DNA from: Margaritifera margaritifera
Taxonomy: Eukaryota > Mollusca > Bivalvia > Unionida > Margaritiferidae
Assembly: GCA_029931535.1 (NCBI GenBank)
Contig: JAQPZY010001523.1
Span: 1,119,001 to 1,183,000, forward strand
Direction: 5' to 3'
DNA length: 64,000 bases
The notes under the pieces were generated by a model, which had not been told where the DNA came from, searched no databases, and worked only from the letters and a program-made list of their open reading frames with translations. The position numbers and the translations under genes are program-made. Numbering within the stretch: position 1 is the stretch's first letter; each line of letters begins with the position of its first letter. Below, piece by piece: positions 1 through 11,716 of the stretch.

Positions 1-276
1 TTTAAAGAATGTCTAAATTCATATTCAATCATTAGTATCTGAAGATAAAACAAAGAAAGCAAATTTTTTAGTAAATTGTGTTTCTCCGAGAATACTTATT
101 TTATCACATTATTGTTACGAAAATCAATTCCACAATCTCCCAAAAAGACAAAAATTCCAGGCTAATAGGTAAGAGTTGATTCCCTTTGTCTATATGGTAG
201 ATAGACAAAAAAGATGAAAGTTTAGTCTTTTCAGGAGGGCTGAATCTGGGAGGTAATGGAGTTTATTTTCCTAAAA

Positions 277-1020
277 GTAATGTAATTAGGGAATGTATCC
301 AAAGGGAAAATTAATATGTAGTATGCTTGTGTCATTATTTTAACCAGTTGATATTGCTATCATGTTGATATGATGGTGGAGAACTTGGAATGTTATTCAA
401 GTAATGTAATTAGGGAATGTATTCAAAGGGAAAATTAATATGTAGTATGCTTGTGTCATTATTTTAACCAGTTGATATTGCTATCATGTTGATATGATGG
501 TGGAGAACTTGGAATGTTATTCAAGTAATGTAATTAGGGAATGTATTCAAAGGGAAAATTAATATGTAGTATGCTTGTGTCATTATTTTAACCAGTTGAT
601 ATTGCTATCATGTTGATATGATGGTGGAGAACTTGGAATGTTATTCAAGTAATGTAATCAGGGAATGTATTCAAAGGGAAAATTAATATGTAGTATGCTT
701 GTGTCATTATTTTAACCAGTTGATATTGCTATCATGTTGATATGATGGTGGAGAACTTGGAATGTTATTCAAGTAATGTAATCAGGGAATGTATTCAAAG
801 GGAAAATTAATATGTAGTATGCTTGTGTCATTATTTTAACCAGTTGATATTGCTATCATGTTGATATGATGGTGGAGAACTTGGAATGTTATTCAAGTAA
901 TGTAATTAGGGAATGTATTCAAAGGGAAAATTAATATGTAGTATGCTTGTGTCATTATTTTAACCAGTTGATATTGCTATCATGTTGATATGATGGTGGA
1001 GAACTTGGAATGTTATTCAA
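277..1020. repeat. 124-bp tandem repeat, 6 copies
   Basis: Six nearly identical 124-bp units begin at 277, 401, 525, 649, 773 and 897. Units differ only at scattered single bases (for example ATTAGGG versus ATCAGGG; the first unit differs more near its end). Such high identity suggests recent amplification or ongoing homogenisation. No long reading frame runs through it. Confidence 0.95.
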
Positions 1021-1870
1021 GAAAGTATAAAAGATAGTAATGCACTTTCCTCTTTCAAAAATCATTACTAAAAGTTTCTTAATACACTGACATGTAATGA
1101 TTCCTAGTTACATTAATACACTGACACGTAATGATTCCTAGTTACATTAATACACTGACACGTAATGATTCCTAGTTACATTAATACACTGACACGTAAT
1201 GATTCCTAGTTACATTAATACACTGACACGTAATGATTCCTAGTTACATTTACTTAGATGTCGGTTCCCTCTGTGTTAATATAATACAGACATGTCGATT
1301 ATGTGTGATATCAAGAAAGTATAAAAGATAGTAATGCACTTTCCTCTTTCAAAAATCATTACTAAAAGTTTCTTAATACACTGACATGTAATGATTCCTA
1401 GTTACATTAATACACTGACACGTAATGATTCCTAGTTACATTAATACACTGACACGTAATGATTCCTAGTTACATTTACTTAGATGTCGGTTCCCTCTAA
1501 AACAAATGTTACAGATTTTAAGTTACAAGTCTGTGTTAATATAATACAGACATGTTAGGATGTGAGATAGTGTTTACTAAAAGCTTCTTATTACACTGAC
1601 ACGTAATGATTCCTAGTTACATTTACTTAGATGTCGGTTCCCTCTGAAACAAATGTTACAGATTTTAAGTTACAAGTCTGTGTTAATATAATACAGACAT
1701 GTTAGGATGTGAGATAGTGTTTACTAAAAGCTTCTTATTACACTGACACGTAATGATTCCTAGTTACATTTACTTAGATGTCGGTTCCCTCTGAAACAAA
1801 TGTTACAGATTTTAAGTTACAAGTCTTGTTTCTTTCTTTTCATTGTAATGTTTGTGTTAATATAAAGTAG
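1021..1870. repeat. Composite tandem array of 34-bp units inside larger repeats
   Basis: The core 34-bp unit (contains CACTGACACGTAATGATTCC) occurs five times from about 1085, three times in a second block after 1313, then once per larger unit. The larger unit, about 147 bp (1622 to 1769), adds a spacer containing ACTTAGATGTCGGTTCCCTC. A leader with GAAAGTATAAAAGATAGTAA is repeated at 1021 and 1313. This is a two-level array abutting the 124-bp array. Confidence 0.9.
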
Positions 1871-1978
1871 ACATGTTAAAATTAAAATACAAATTCTATA
1901 TTAAATCTGTGAGTGCATAGGATGTGAGATAGTGTTATGAATGCATATGAGCATAAATGTAAATGGGTATGTCAGTAT

Positions 1979-2540
1979 GAGAACTAAGCTTAAGAATGTT
2001 ATGATTTAGGTATATATGATGTTATGATTGAGTATGTGTGATGTTATGATTGAACATGTGTGATATTTTGCTTGAGAATGTGTGATGTTATGCTTGAGTA
2101 TGTGTGATATTATGATTGAATATGTGATGTTATGCTTGAGTATTAGTGGTTATGATTGAGTATTTGTAATGTTATGATTAAGTATGTGTGATATTATGAT
2201 TGAGTATGTGAGAACTAAGCTTAAGAATGTTATGATTTAGGTATATATGATGTTATGATTGAGTATGTGTGATGTTATGATTGAACATGTGTGATATTTT
2301 GCTTGAGAATGTGTGATGTTATGCTTGAGTATGTGTGATATTATGATTGAATATGTGATGTTATGCTTGAGTATTAGTGGTTATGATTGAGTATTTGTAA
2401 TGTTATGATTAAGTATGTGTGATATTATGATTGAGTATGTGTAATGTTATGACTGAGTATGTGTGATATTATGATTGAGTATGTGTGATGTTATGATTGA
2501 GTATGTGTGATGTTATGATTGAGCATGTGCGACACAGATT
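1979..2540. repeat. Degenerate ~22-bp tandem repeat with a 231-bp duplication
   Basis: Many variants of TGTGATGTTATGATTGAGTA follow one another. The block starting GAGAACTAAGCTTAAGAATG at 1979 recurs at 2210, giving a 231-bp secondary period. Noncoding. Confidence 0.85.
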
Positions 2541-2612
2541 GATATATCAATAATTCAATAAACTATGTTTCTTTGCTTGCTTTTGTTTTTTGGTTTGCTT
2601 TTCAATGATTAG

Positions 2613-2749
2613 GTCTGAAAAAGAAGGCTTCTTGGCCTGGAAATCATAAACCTTCAGAGATTGTGTTTGAGCTTGAGAAGGAAAACTCAATTTCAAACTC
2701 AAGGCGAGACTTTTATGAAAAATGGAAGATAAGTGTATTCACTACTTAA
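2613..2749 (+). CDS. Candidate plus-strand exon, uncharacterised, ends in a stop
   Basis: A long T-rich tract (about 2568-2605) followed by ATTAG forms a good plus-strand acceptor at 2612. The frame then opens (phase 1) for 45 codons to TAA at 2747-2749. The peptide is charged and coding-like, with IVFELEKENS and SRRDFYEKWK. It could be the last exon of a plus-strand gene, or could splice at the GT at 2733. I do not recognise the protein. It lies opposite EDC4, downstream of that gene's last visible exon. The minus strand is also open here, so the direction is not secure. Confidence 0.4.
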
Positions 2750-3097
2750 GTCACCTTCTATAAATGAAGCTTATTATTACTGCTATTATTATTATTATTA
2801 TTCTTATTCCAAGATGGGAAATACTATGAGATTTTTTTCTAAATTCTTATCTATTAATTTATTGGTAATGTTTTTCATGTCAGATCCATGTCATTGGATT
2901 GTACTGTTTGGCAAAGAGACCCTAATGTAGAGCTTCTATCTATGGTTACAACAGGTGCAGATCAAGAGATAGTGCATATGAGGTGTTTTGTTTTTTATTC
3001 ATGGTTCACAAATTCCATGCATGCTACAAAGTTACCATTAACCATTTCAGTAATTTGAGCCTTGATTCATTAAAGGCACAAAATTCATGAATGGAAG

Positions 3098-3145
3098 CAT
3101 ATATATATATATATATATAGATACACACACACATATATATACATA
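3098..3145. repeat. (TA)n/(CA)n microsatellite
   Basis: Alternating TA run, then a short CA run, then TA again. Confidence 0.9.
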
Positions 3146-3428
3146 ACACAGAAAAGCTAAATCAACAATACAGAGTTAAGCATTAATTATCCATTCTTTG
3201 AATGCATGTGGAGCAATGGAATGTAGGTCCACATGAGATGTAATTTTTTTCTTATGTCCCAAGTTTCGCAAAGTAATATCAAATATGATAACAAAATTCA
3301 TGTCTCTAAAGCTCCTCTGGGTTCCGACATTCAATTCACAGATTTGATGTTCTTTGTGTTTTAAAATTTGTAATCTTAGAGAAAGTGACTGAATGGATAT
3401 ATAACAACAGGGGCCACACAGAAAAAAC

Positions 3429-3755
3429 TGTCTTGCCTCGGAACAACACCATGCTGAACACAATGTCTTGCCTGGGAACAACACCATAATGAAAACTATG
3501 TCTTGCTTGGGAACAACACTTTGATAAACACTACATCTTGTCTGGGAATAACAACATTATGAACACCATGTCTTGCCTGGGAATAACAACATTATGAACA
3601 CTATGTCTTGCCTGGGAATAACACCATGAAGAACACTATGTATTGCCTGGGAATGACAACATGATGAACACTACATCCTTCATGGGAATAACACCATGAT
3701 GAATGATATATCTTGCTTGAGAACAACACCATGATGAATTCTATGTCTTTCAAAA
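3429..3755. repeat. 35-bp degenerate tandem repeat, about 9 copies
   Basis: Units resemble GTCTTGCCTGGGAATAACA plus CATGATGAACACTAT. They diverge by several substitutions, so the array is older than the ones near position 300. It lies just downstream (on the minus strand) of the EDC4 exon at 3890-3981. Confidence 0.9.
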
Positions 3756-3889
3756 AAACCTGTGTACATAAAAACTGAATGCTGCTGACAATGCCAAAAA
3801 TAACATTAGTCCTGCCACTATATAAATGAAACCTTGTCTTGCCATCTGCTAATGCACAGTAGGCAAACAGCTGAAATAATAATATTTAC

Positions 3890-3981
3890 CTGATTCCTCA
3901 TGAGAAATAGTGCTAACAGACGGAGTAGGCTGTGGAACTGTAGACTCTGGCTTGAAGAGAATCAATAACTCTTGGAGGGTT
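3890..3981 (-). CDS. EDC4: EDC4 internal exon, start of the linker after the WD40 domain
   Basis: On the minus strand the acceptor TTTTTCCCCAG ends at 3982 and the donor GTAAAT begins at 3889. The exon is 92 bp and enters in phase 2, completing the K codon left by the exon at 10577-10676. It reads TLQELLILFKPES, then a Pro/Ser/Thr-rich stretch (VPQPTPSVS). This matches the vertebrate EDC4 segment that follows the conserved IKLFCVHTKALQ motif, as I recall it. It ends in phase 1. The next exons, for the Ser-rich linker and the C-terminal helical oligomerisation domain, are expected further left but none was found between 1 and 3889. Confidence 0.8.
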
Positions 3982-4338
3982 CTGGGGAAAAAGGAAAATT
4001 GTGATCAAAAAGTTTATAAGTATTAAGTCAGGCTTGCAAAATAGTATACCTTTAGAGTGATGTCGTCCTCCTAAAGCACCAAGAGTTCACAGTATGCAAT
4101 AATGAAGATAGATGTATAAATATATATTTTTAAGTAAAGAAAGAATCCACTAAAATCTTTCTCTCTCAGATCTGACATTATGATCTTGTATCCAATTACT
4201 CAAGGGAAGTAACTCCAACATGGCATTAATAACATATTATAGACTGAAATAATTTCCCTCAGGTAAGACAGGGAAATCATCCTAAGCTTAGCTGTCCAAA
4301 TGAAACTTTCAAAATGTAACTCCAGTCTTTTACTTGAT

Positions 4339-4527
4339 AACTGATTGAGTAGTGTTTAATGGAACATAAGCACATGAAAGAATATTTAGTGAAGAGGTGT
4401 TGGGAATAAAGTACCTTGCCCAGAGACACACCATGGCAGCTGATCTGGAGTAGTCTGGGCAGGATTCAAACCTGCATCTTACTGACTTTGAGTCCAGCAC
4501 ACTAACCACTGAGTCACCATGGCTCCC
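4339..4527. mobile_element. SINE-like element with flanking direct repeats
   Basis: A ~189-bp segment is flanked by TTTTACTTGAT (4328-4338) and TTTTAATTGAT (4528-4538), a probable 11-bp target duplication with one mismatch. Its 3' half carries GGATTCAAACCTGC, resembling a tRNA B box, and ends ACCACTGAGTCACCATGGCT. The same tail occurs at 8927-9124 and about 17118-17303. The family name is unknown to me. Confidence 0.7.
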
Positions 4528-4694
4528 TTTTAATTGATGAGAAATGTATGTATAGGCTTATTGCTTAAAAGACCATGTACATATATGTATTCCCAAATAA
4601 ATGTAATCTATCCCCTGAAAAGGATCTCTTGTGCAAATGCCTAACTCAAACCATGAGTGACATATGTGAAATGGTATAAAAAAAAAAAAACTGC

Positions 4695-5853
4695 AACTCT
4701 TCCGTCAATACAAGTTTATCTCTAGATGATACAAGTCTCTTTCTATTCATAGATAATCCCATTATAACCACTCATAACCTCAACTCTGACTTGGAAAAAA
4801 ATTCACAGGGGCAAATAATTGGCTTGTATCTTTCAACCCTTCTAAAATTGAATCCCTGACAATTTCTAGGAAAATTAATAAAACCTTCCATCCACCACTA
4901 TATATGCTCAACCATAGAATTAAGGAAGTTGATGTGCACAAACATCTTGGAGTATTTCTCTTGAATGACTGCTCATGGCACAAACAAAAAGACTATATGA
5001 AGGAAAAGGCACTGACAAGAATTAATGTACTACATAAACTCAAATTTCAACTTGACAAGATATCTTTAGAAATTATATTTACATCTTTTATTTCACCTAT
5101 TCTGGAATATGGTAACTGCACATTACTAGAGAAAAGAGAACACAAAAAAAAAAAAAAAATTAGGCAGCCAGAATTGTGACCGGTGCAACAAACTTAGTAT
5201 CTATTGAAGCGTTACACTGAGAAATAGGATGGGAAGGTCTTGAATCCAGATGACACAAAAACACAAACTTACACTCTTGTATAAAATGACAACTGGGTCA
5301 AGCCCTCCCTATCTCACATCCCTGATTCCACCAACTGTTAGTGATATTACTCGCTATAACTTATGTAAAGTAAACAATTTCCAATTAGTACAAGCTAGTC
5401 TTTATCACAACTCGTTTCTTCATTCGGCCATTCAAGAATCGCATACATTATCTATTAAGACTCATCAAATTGACTCCATTAACAACTTCAAATGCATATT
5501 AAATAATCATGACATTCATGTTCCCAAACACATTTATTGGGGTAGAAGGAAATTTCAAATTCTTCATGCCTGACTTAGAAAAAAAAGCAATTTATTTAAT
5601 CAACATTTATTTACAAAGAATACAATTGGATCAACTCTTTGTAGATGTGATCTGTAGAAAGAAGACAAGACTTTTCTTCCCTTGCATTTATTACCAAGAA
5701 CAACACATTGAACTGTTTCAATCCCTCACAATATATGGTAATTTAACATTAAATACCTTCCTGAACGGTGATACAATGCTTCTGTATGAAGTAAACATTC
5801 GTATTTTTGTTGCTGTTCATAAATTTCTTGAAAAGTCAAAAAGATTTACTTAA
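4695..5853 (+). pseudogene. Decayed non-LTR (LINE) retrotransposon, 3' part of reverse transcriptase to C-terminus
   Basis: Three overlapping reading frames together give the usual order of a jockey/CR1-like LINE ORF2. First comes the RT active-site region, with LDDTSLF at 4722-4742 (normally FADDT). Then come WLVSFNPSK and VDVHKHLGV (about 4820-4950), SFISPILEYG (about 5090) and HKLTLLYKMTTG with PPYLTSLIPPTVS (5259-5340). Last is a tail with GRRKFQILHA and AVHKFLEKSKRFT, ending at 5853. At least two frameshifts and lost codons separate them, so it is dead. The 5' end is missing, as is normal for truncated LINE insertions. It lies within an EDC4 intron, in the opposite orientation to the gene. 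Confidence 0.85.
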
Positions 5854-6779
5854 GCACACATATTACTAACATGCATGCACTTCCATGGATCATGAACAGG
5901 TGTAAACAGCAATTTCCCCTATTTTTCCAAATGATTCGCCATCGCCTCTGCAATGGCTCACTCTAGAAGGAAGTACTGTTCACTTTTAAACTTGCTTTTT
6001 TGTTCCTTTTTTAAAATTTATTTATTAATTTTTGTTCATCCCCTTCTTTCTTCCCCATTTTCTCAACTTTCTTCACAATGTTTGACACATTTTAATTGAC
6101 CATTTCTCCTTTAAACTTCTTTATTTTCTTTATCCTCATCTTTCACCTACTTTCACCTACTCCCTCATTGTTCATCCTTGTGCTTTATATACCTTGGATA
6201 AATGCTAATGTTCAACCTATAGACTCTTCACTTTGACTATTCAATAATTTATTTTTTTTGTCATTAAAACATAACAATGTCTGCCATATATTCATATATA
6301 TATTTAAAATTTTTGTATCATAAAAGGAGAAGAACATTACGAGCCATTGGTTTCGTTCGAATCCTTTACTTTCTATATTGTACAGCTTGTAATCTCAAAC
6401 TACAAATTTATGAAATAAAATATGTTTAAACTAACTCTTCTATCAACATTGATTTGTTTTTACATAATACATGTGGTATCAATAACAAAACAATGTAATC
6501 ATAATAATCATACTGTAATCAAAATAATCATTCTGGAAAAAAAGAGTAAGATTAAAGGCACATTATATGCCCACCCATGTTTAATAGTTCTGCATATAAG
6601 CACTAGCATGACTTTGCTGACTCTGAACAGCACTGACCAAGAAAACAGCGGTCTTTAATTTGGGTCACTGTTATCATGATCTTAAAGCCCTCCTATAGAA
6701 CATCTGCAGCTTATTTCATTCCCATCAGCAAGCCATCCAAAACATTTGATGCTATAATATGGTGTTTAGCTAAAATTAT

Positions 6780-7330
6780 TAAGAACTTTCTTTCAATGTT
6801 TGTATCAGTGACTTCACCCTCTGACCCAAAAATCAACAGGTAAGTTTCATACCATAAGAACAAACCATCTGTAAAGTTTGGTCAAGATACATGGTATTTA
6901 ACTTATTCTCCAGAAAACAATTTTTATTTTACTCACCGTGACCTTAAACTTTGACCTTTTGACCCCAAAATCAATAAGTGTCTTTCTTAACCCATGTGCC
7001 AGTCATCCATAAATTTTGCCTTGGTATATGGTATTGAACTGAACTTACAGGGTGAAAACTATTTTTTTTCAATAGACTCAGTGTGATTTTTTACCCCCAA
7101 ATCATTAGATGTATTTCTCACCCAAAGTGCAAGCCATCCAAAGTTTGGCAAAGGAACATGGTCTAGAATTTAACTTATTGTCTGGAAACCATTGTTCTTC
7201 TTTGAGTAAGTGTGACATTGACCTTTGACAAAAACTCAACAGGTTTCTTAATTACCCCAGGTCAAGCCATCTATTTATGCACAACAATCAAAGAGTCAAC
7301 ACTTACAATTTTTATTCAACACAGAAAATT
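6780..7330. repeat. TGACCTTTGACC-type dispersed repeat in about four degenerate tandem units
   Basis: Units of about 130-150 bp share CAAGCCATCCAAA, a GGTATATGGTATT-like block and a TGACCTTTGACC-like block. Comparable units resume at 8890-8930 and 9125-9440. Repeats of this type are, to my knowledge, common in mollusc genomes. Confidence 0.75.
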
Positions 7331-7389
7331 ACAAATTTGCTGTTTTTCCTTTTCGACCTGGAGACTATCTACAGCTGCTGTAAAGAGAC

Positions 7390-7685
7390 CAAGATTATTC
7401 TTTCAGGAAGTGAATCAGTGAAAACTGAATTGGCACAATCAGAATTGTATGAGGCATCACTGTAAAGGCTGTTAACTATCGACAAAAAAAGGGCAGAGAA
7501 CCATCGAATAAAGTTTATTCACTGGGAACTAAATGATGCCCAGCAATGAGTGGACTGTGTGCAATGCTATCTGTGTGTAGTCCACAGGTAACTGCGCTAA
7601 CTTGACACAATGGGTTGACCTATAACTGAAATTTAATTTCTTTGGTAAATTTTGCGAAAGTAATAAAGTGAATGCCCAAAAAACT
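7390..7685. repeat. Dispersed repeat related to the 46.2-46.8 kb pair
   Basis: It shares in order a GGAACTAAATGATGCCCAGC-like block, a GTGTGNNCTNCA block and the ending AAGTGAATGCCCAA with the two tandem copies at 46196-46785. It is a dispersed family of about 290 bp with three members here. Confidence 0.6.
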
Positions 7686-7949
7686 GATGAATATCAGCTG
7701 TGATCCCACAAGGAATAAAAAAGGGACAAGAACAATCTCACACTGTACAATAACTATGTAAGTTTGTGTACACAGCAAACATGTATTACGTGCAACAAAC
7801 GAGCAAACTGCATGTATATATCAAGACATTTTAAGAAGGAAATTTACTGATATTGACAGAATAAGCAAGGATAAAAAGTTTTTTGTAGATGAATAAATTG
7901 CACATGTTATAACTGTCTCCAGAGATATGTTAGAATGGATACATCAAAT

Positions 7950-8690
7950 GAAGGAAAATTGTACTATTTAATAAGATATTCTAGTCTATTACTTTTCAAG
8001 ACTGAAGGTAATAAGATATTCTAGTCTATTACTTTTCAAGACTGAAGGTAATAAGATATTCTAGTCTATTACTTTTCAAGACTGTAGGTACTATTTAATA
8101 AGATTTTCTAGTCTATTACTTTTCAAGACTGAAGGTAATACAATTTTCTAGTCTATTACTTTTCAAGACTATAGGTAATAATATATTCTAGTCTGTTACT
8201 TTTCAAGACTGTAGGTACTATTTAATAAGATATTCTAGTCTATTACTTTTCAAGACTGTAGGTACTATTTAATAAGATATTCTAATCTATTACTTTTCAA
8301 GACTCTAGGTAATATGATATTCTAGTATATTACTTTTCAAGACTGTAGGTAATAAAATATTCTACTCTATAACTTTTCAAGACTGTAGGTACTATTTAAT
8401 AAGATATTCTAGTATATTACTTTTCAAGACTGAAGGTAATAAGATATTCTAGTATATTACTTTTCAAGACTGAAGGTAATAAGATATTCTAGCCTATTAC
8501 TTTTTAAGACTCTAGGTAATATGATATTCTAGTATATAACTTTTCAAGACTGTAGGTACTATTTAATAAGATATTCTAGTCTATTACTTTTCAAGACTGT
8601 AGGTAATAAGATATTCTAGTCTATTACTTTTCAAGACTGTAGGTAATAAGATATTCTAGTCTGTTACTTTTCAAGACTGTAGGTAGTAAT
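7950..8690. repeat. 40/47-bp tandem repeat, about 17 units
   Basis: The unit contains ATTCTAGTCTATTACTTTTC followed by AAGACTGTAGGT. A 7-bp insertion (ACTATTT) in some units gives two unit lengths, 40 and 47 bp, interspersed irregularly. Noncoding. Confidence 0.95.
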
Positions 8691-8926
8691 CTGAAGCTAT
8701 CAGCACTCAAAAGAGTACATGTTTAAACAGAACATGCATTTCTGAATCTGAAGAAAAGCAAACAATGCCAGGAATGAGAGTGCAATGTTCATATATTTAA
8801 TAAGCATATCCTGAAATACAAGTCCACTGCTGCAACAACTGAAAACGTGTTCCCTGTATTAAGAGTGCAATGCCCATGTATTTAATTATAAGCAAATCTA
8901 TTAAGTTTTGTAAAGGTATGTGGTCT

Positions 8927-9124
8927 TAATGGTCAGTTGTTGAATGGTTTTTAATGGCACTTTCTGCACCTGATTAGCTATATTATGCTGAAGAAATGGG
9001 AGCTAAGTGACTTTCCCAAGGGCAAACTGAGCCAGCCAACCCAGGATGGCCTGGGTAGATATCAAACCCACGACCCTTGGAATACCTGTCTGAAACTGTA
9101 TCAACTGAGTTACCTTGGCTCCCT
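8927..9124. mobile_element. SINE-like insertion with a perfect 12-bp target duplication
   Basis: The sequence GGTATGTGGTCT occurs at 8915-8926 and again at 9125-9136. It exactly brackets 198 bp that interrupt a TGACCTTTGACC-type repeat unit. The inserted segment ends GAGTTACCTTGGCTCCCT, the same tail type as the element at 4339-4527. The perfect target duplication makes this the clearest SINE insertion in the window. Confidence 0.8.
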
Positions 9125-9440
9125 GGTATGTGGTCTAGAACCGAAGTTAATGTTACAAAACCAATTTTCTTCCTTGATTCACAGTGAATTTTGACCCTTT
9201 TATGTTTTGATCCAATAGGTTTCTTCCTCACTGCAAGTGCAAGCCATCCCCAATGTTTTGTTAAGATAAGTGATCTCGAACTTAATTATTGTGCAGAAAA
9301 CAAATTTTCACCTTTGAGACAAGTTACCTTGACCTTTGACCTCTTGACACCCACATCTCCCCCTACCATAAGAGCAAGTTACCCACAAAGTCTGGTGAAA
9401 CAGGGGCTGAAAATTCCTTCAGCCCAAGGTCAGGGACTCA
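9125..9440. repeat. Continuation of the TGACCTTTGACC-type repeat, containing a perfect DR1 motif
   Basis: The interrupted unit resumes after the SINE. At 9330-9342 it contains TGACCTTTGACCT, the reverse complement of the nuclear-receptor direct repeat AGGTCAAAGGTCA (DR1). Whether it is bound is unknown. Confidence 0.65.
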
Positions 9441-9827
9441 AAATTTCAAATCTGACCCATATATTTTCTCCATCAAATAAGTCAATCAATTATTACCTAA
9501 TATAAACAAACAGAATATTCCTTTCGTTTTGACTTCTAATAAAGATTGCAGTTTTTTAAATATAGTTTACAAAAGATTTACCCTGTACCTCAGCCAAATG
9601 AATCTTGTGTAGTAATTCATTGCTTTACCTATGAACAGTAATGTGTTGTATATGGGCTAAAAAAGGGAAATACTTGCAGTTGATCAGACACTCTTATAAA
9701 AAAAAATATCTAGTAAGAGATCATTTCTGTGATTCAGTTTATGAAACAGCAGGAACTAGCAATCCATGACAGGGAACTTTGGCTGACATATGATTGGGAA
9801 ATACCCAGATGACTCATCATCAGCCTC

Positions 9828-9966
9828 CTAAGGTTTATGGAAACGTCTGCAAATAAAGATACCGAGAGCACTCTTGCAAAAAGGCCGAATTATTGTGACA
9901 AGTCTGATGAACAGTAAAACAAAGATAAATATGAGAAAGAGAAATGCACAAGAAAATGTCTCCTCC
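9828..9966 (-). other. Weak candidate exon: membrane-segment-like frame with a basic tail
   Basis: An acceptor-like TTTTTCTTTCCAG ends at about 9967. The frame then reads FLFLIFIFVLLFIRL, a convincing hydrophobic segment, and a Cys/Arg-rich tail ending in TAG. A second acceptor-like site (TTCATCAG) lies inside it. The outer acceptor does not match the phase left by the EDC4 exon at 10577-10676; the inner one does. It may be an alternative end or chance. Confidence 0.2.
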
Positions 9967-10576
9967 ACTGGAAAGAAAAATGTCAAAATGTCAGTGGATT
10001 TATATTGAATCATAACAATTTTTTATGTTCTTTAAATATTGAAAGAAAGTTTCCTCACCTATCTGACAAAACTGTTGCTTTATTGAGGGAAATTCAAACT
10101 TTAAAACTGACCCAAGCAAACTATATCCGAGTCAACCAGAGCATTTTTTATGTACAGAACAGTGGGCCACATACTTCAGTTAAAATACACATAAATTCAA
10201 GAACTGGCATAAACAATGACAATTACATGCAAGTTTGTGTAACATCAGTTCCATACTTATCTTGACTCAGCCACATGGAGGTCTCAAAATAAGTCTAGGA
10301 TCCAGGCATCAGAAGAAAAAAAAAATGTTCAGCTCCTGCAAAGAAGATATGTGGTCCAGATCTAAACCTACTGTGCTGAAACCAATTTATATTTTTGTCT
10401 GGAAACCAAAAGCCTAATGGTAGGTGTACAAAAATATCAGAGACAGCAAGACAAGTGTGAATAACTTTGCAATGAGCTACACATTTTCACAAATTCTGAA
10501 CAAAAAATGGTGAAACTTAAAAACTGTATGATGTACATCATGAATATAATATGGCCTGCTGAGTTTCATTACTTAC

Positions 10577-10676
10577 TTTGGATGCACTGTATACAGCTTT
10601 ATCTGCACCCCTGTCTTTGATGTATTCTCCTCTGTTTTATGATCTTCATCCTCACCTTCTCCTTGATCAATTTCAC
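10577..10676 (-). CDS. EDC4: EDC4 internal exon with the conserved IKL..VH.K motif
   Basis: On the minus strand the acceptor TTATTTTATAG ends at 10677 and the donor GTAAGT begins at 10576; the exon is 100 bp. It enters in phase 1 and leaves in phase 2. An acidic stretch (EIDQGEGEDEDHKTEEN) is followed by GVQIKLYTVHP. The last part aligns with GVLIKLFCVHTKALQ of vertebrate EDC4, directly after the WD40 domain, and the junction into the next exon (KTLQELL) continues that match. EDC4 is the P-body scaffold that links DCP1 and DCP2 and stimulates removal of mRNA caps. Confidence 0.88.
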
Positions 10677-11050
10677 CTATAAAATAACCCAAGTATGATC
10701 AATGATTACATAGCTCATTTCTGTGATGATTTTAGTAGTATCCTGCATCTATTGTATTAATTATCAGAAAATAAATTCATACTAAAATGATCTGGAAAAT
10801 GATATGTTGGCCCCTGTGACAGGGCATAAAAGACATAAAACAAAAAAAAACAACTTTTTTTTCTATTATATCAAAGCAGAGGTACTATAATGAGTTGAAA
10901 AAAAACATGAGATAAATTTTTATTTTTTTAAAAACCATTTTGCATTTTTGTTAAAATCTGGTTCAGAAGCTAGTGTCATTGTCCACCCCTATAAGCCAGA
11001 TTTTACTGGGTGAAAGTCAAAGCTTTTGCGTAATCTTAAAGTGACACCCA

Positions 11051-11317
11051 GTATAACCACTATTCAAAGGATAGTTCATGCATCAGTGACCTACTGTAAC
11101 GAGTAAGTAGTGCTCATCAAAATGTATCCCCTCACAAATTTTCATGATTCTAGATAGGATAGTACGTACATACCATGCAAAGTAGTATAACCACTATTCA
11201 AAGGATAGTTCATGCATCAGTGACCTACTGCAACGAGGAAGTAGTGCTCATCAAAATGTATCCCCTCACAAATTTTCATGATTCTAGATAGGATAGTATG
11301 TACATACCATGCAACTA
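11051..11317. repeat. 134-bp direct tandem duplication
   Basis: GTATAACCACTATTCAAAGG starts at 11051 and at 11185. The two copies are almost identical over the whole 134 bp, ending at CATACCATGCAA. Upstream and downstream, 11340-11640 carries related, more divergent units. Confidence 0.9.
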
Positions 11318-11716
11318 AAAAAAAAAAAAAAAAATCCTGTGACCATGAGCTACATATGAAAACTCAACCAAACCAGTCAAAAGTGAAATGAAGGTCACAA
11401 TGACCTTTTCTTGTTCAGGTGTTGTAACAGAGATGCAAACAAGCATTACCATTTAAACCAACATTTAAGGATGTAATATGGCTCACAGTGAACTACTCTT
11501 GCCAGGAGGATGTAGTACTCATCAAGATGCATCTCCTCACCAAATTTTCATGATTCCAGGTAAAACAGAATGTATATAAGGGGCAAAAATCCTATGTGGC
11601 CATGAGCACAGCACTCAGCTTAAGTCAAAAAGGGCAATAACAGTTACAAAAAACACTGGAAAACAAAGATTGGACAATATGTGCATCCTTTGATGATGAC
11701 CATAGTGTGCACTAAG

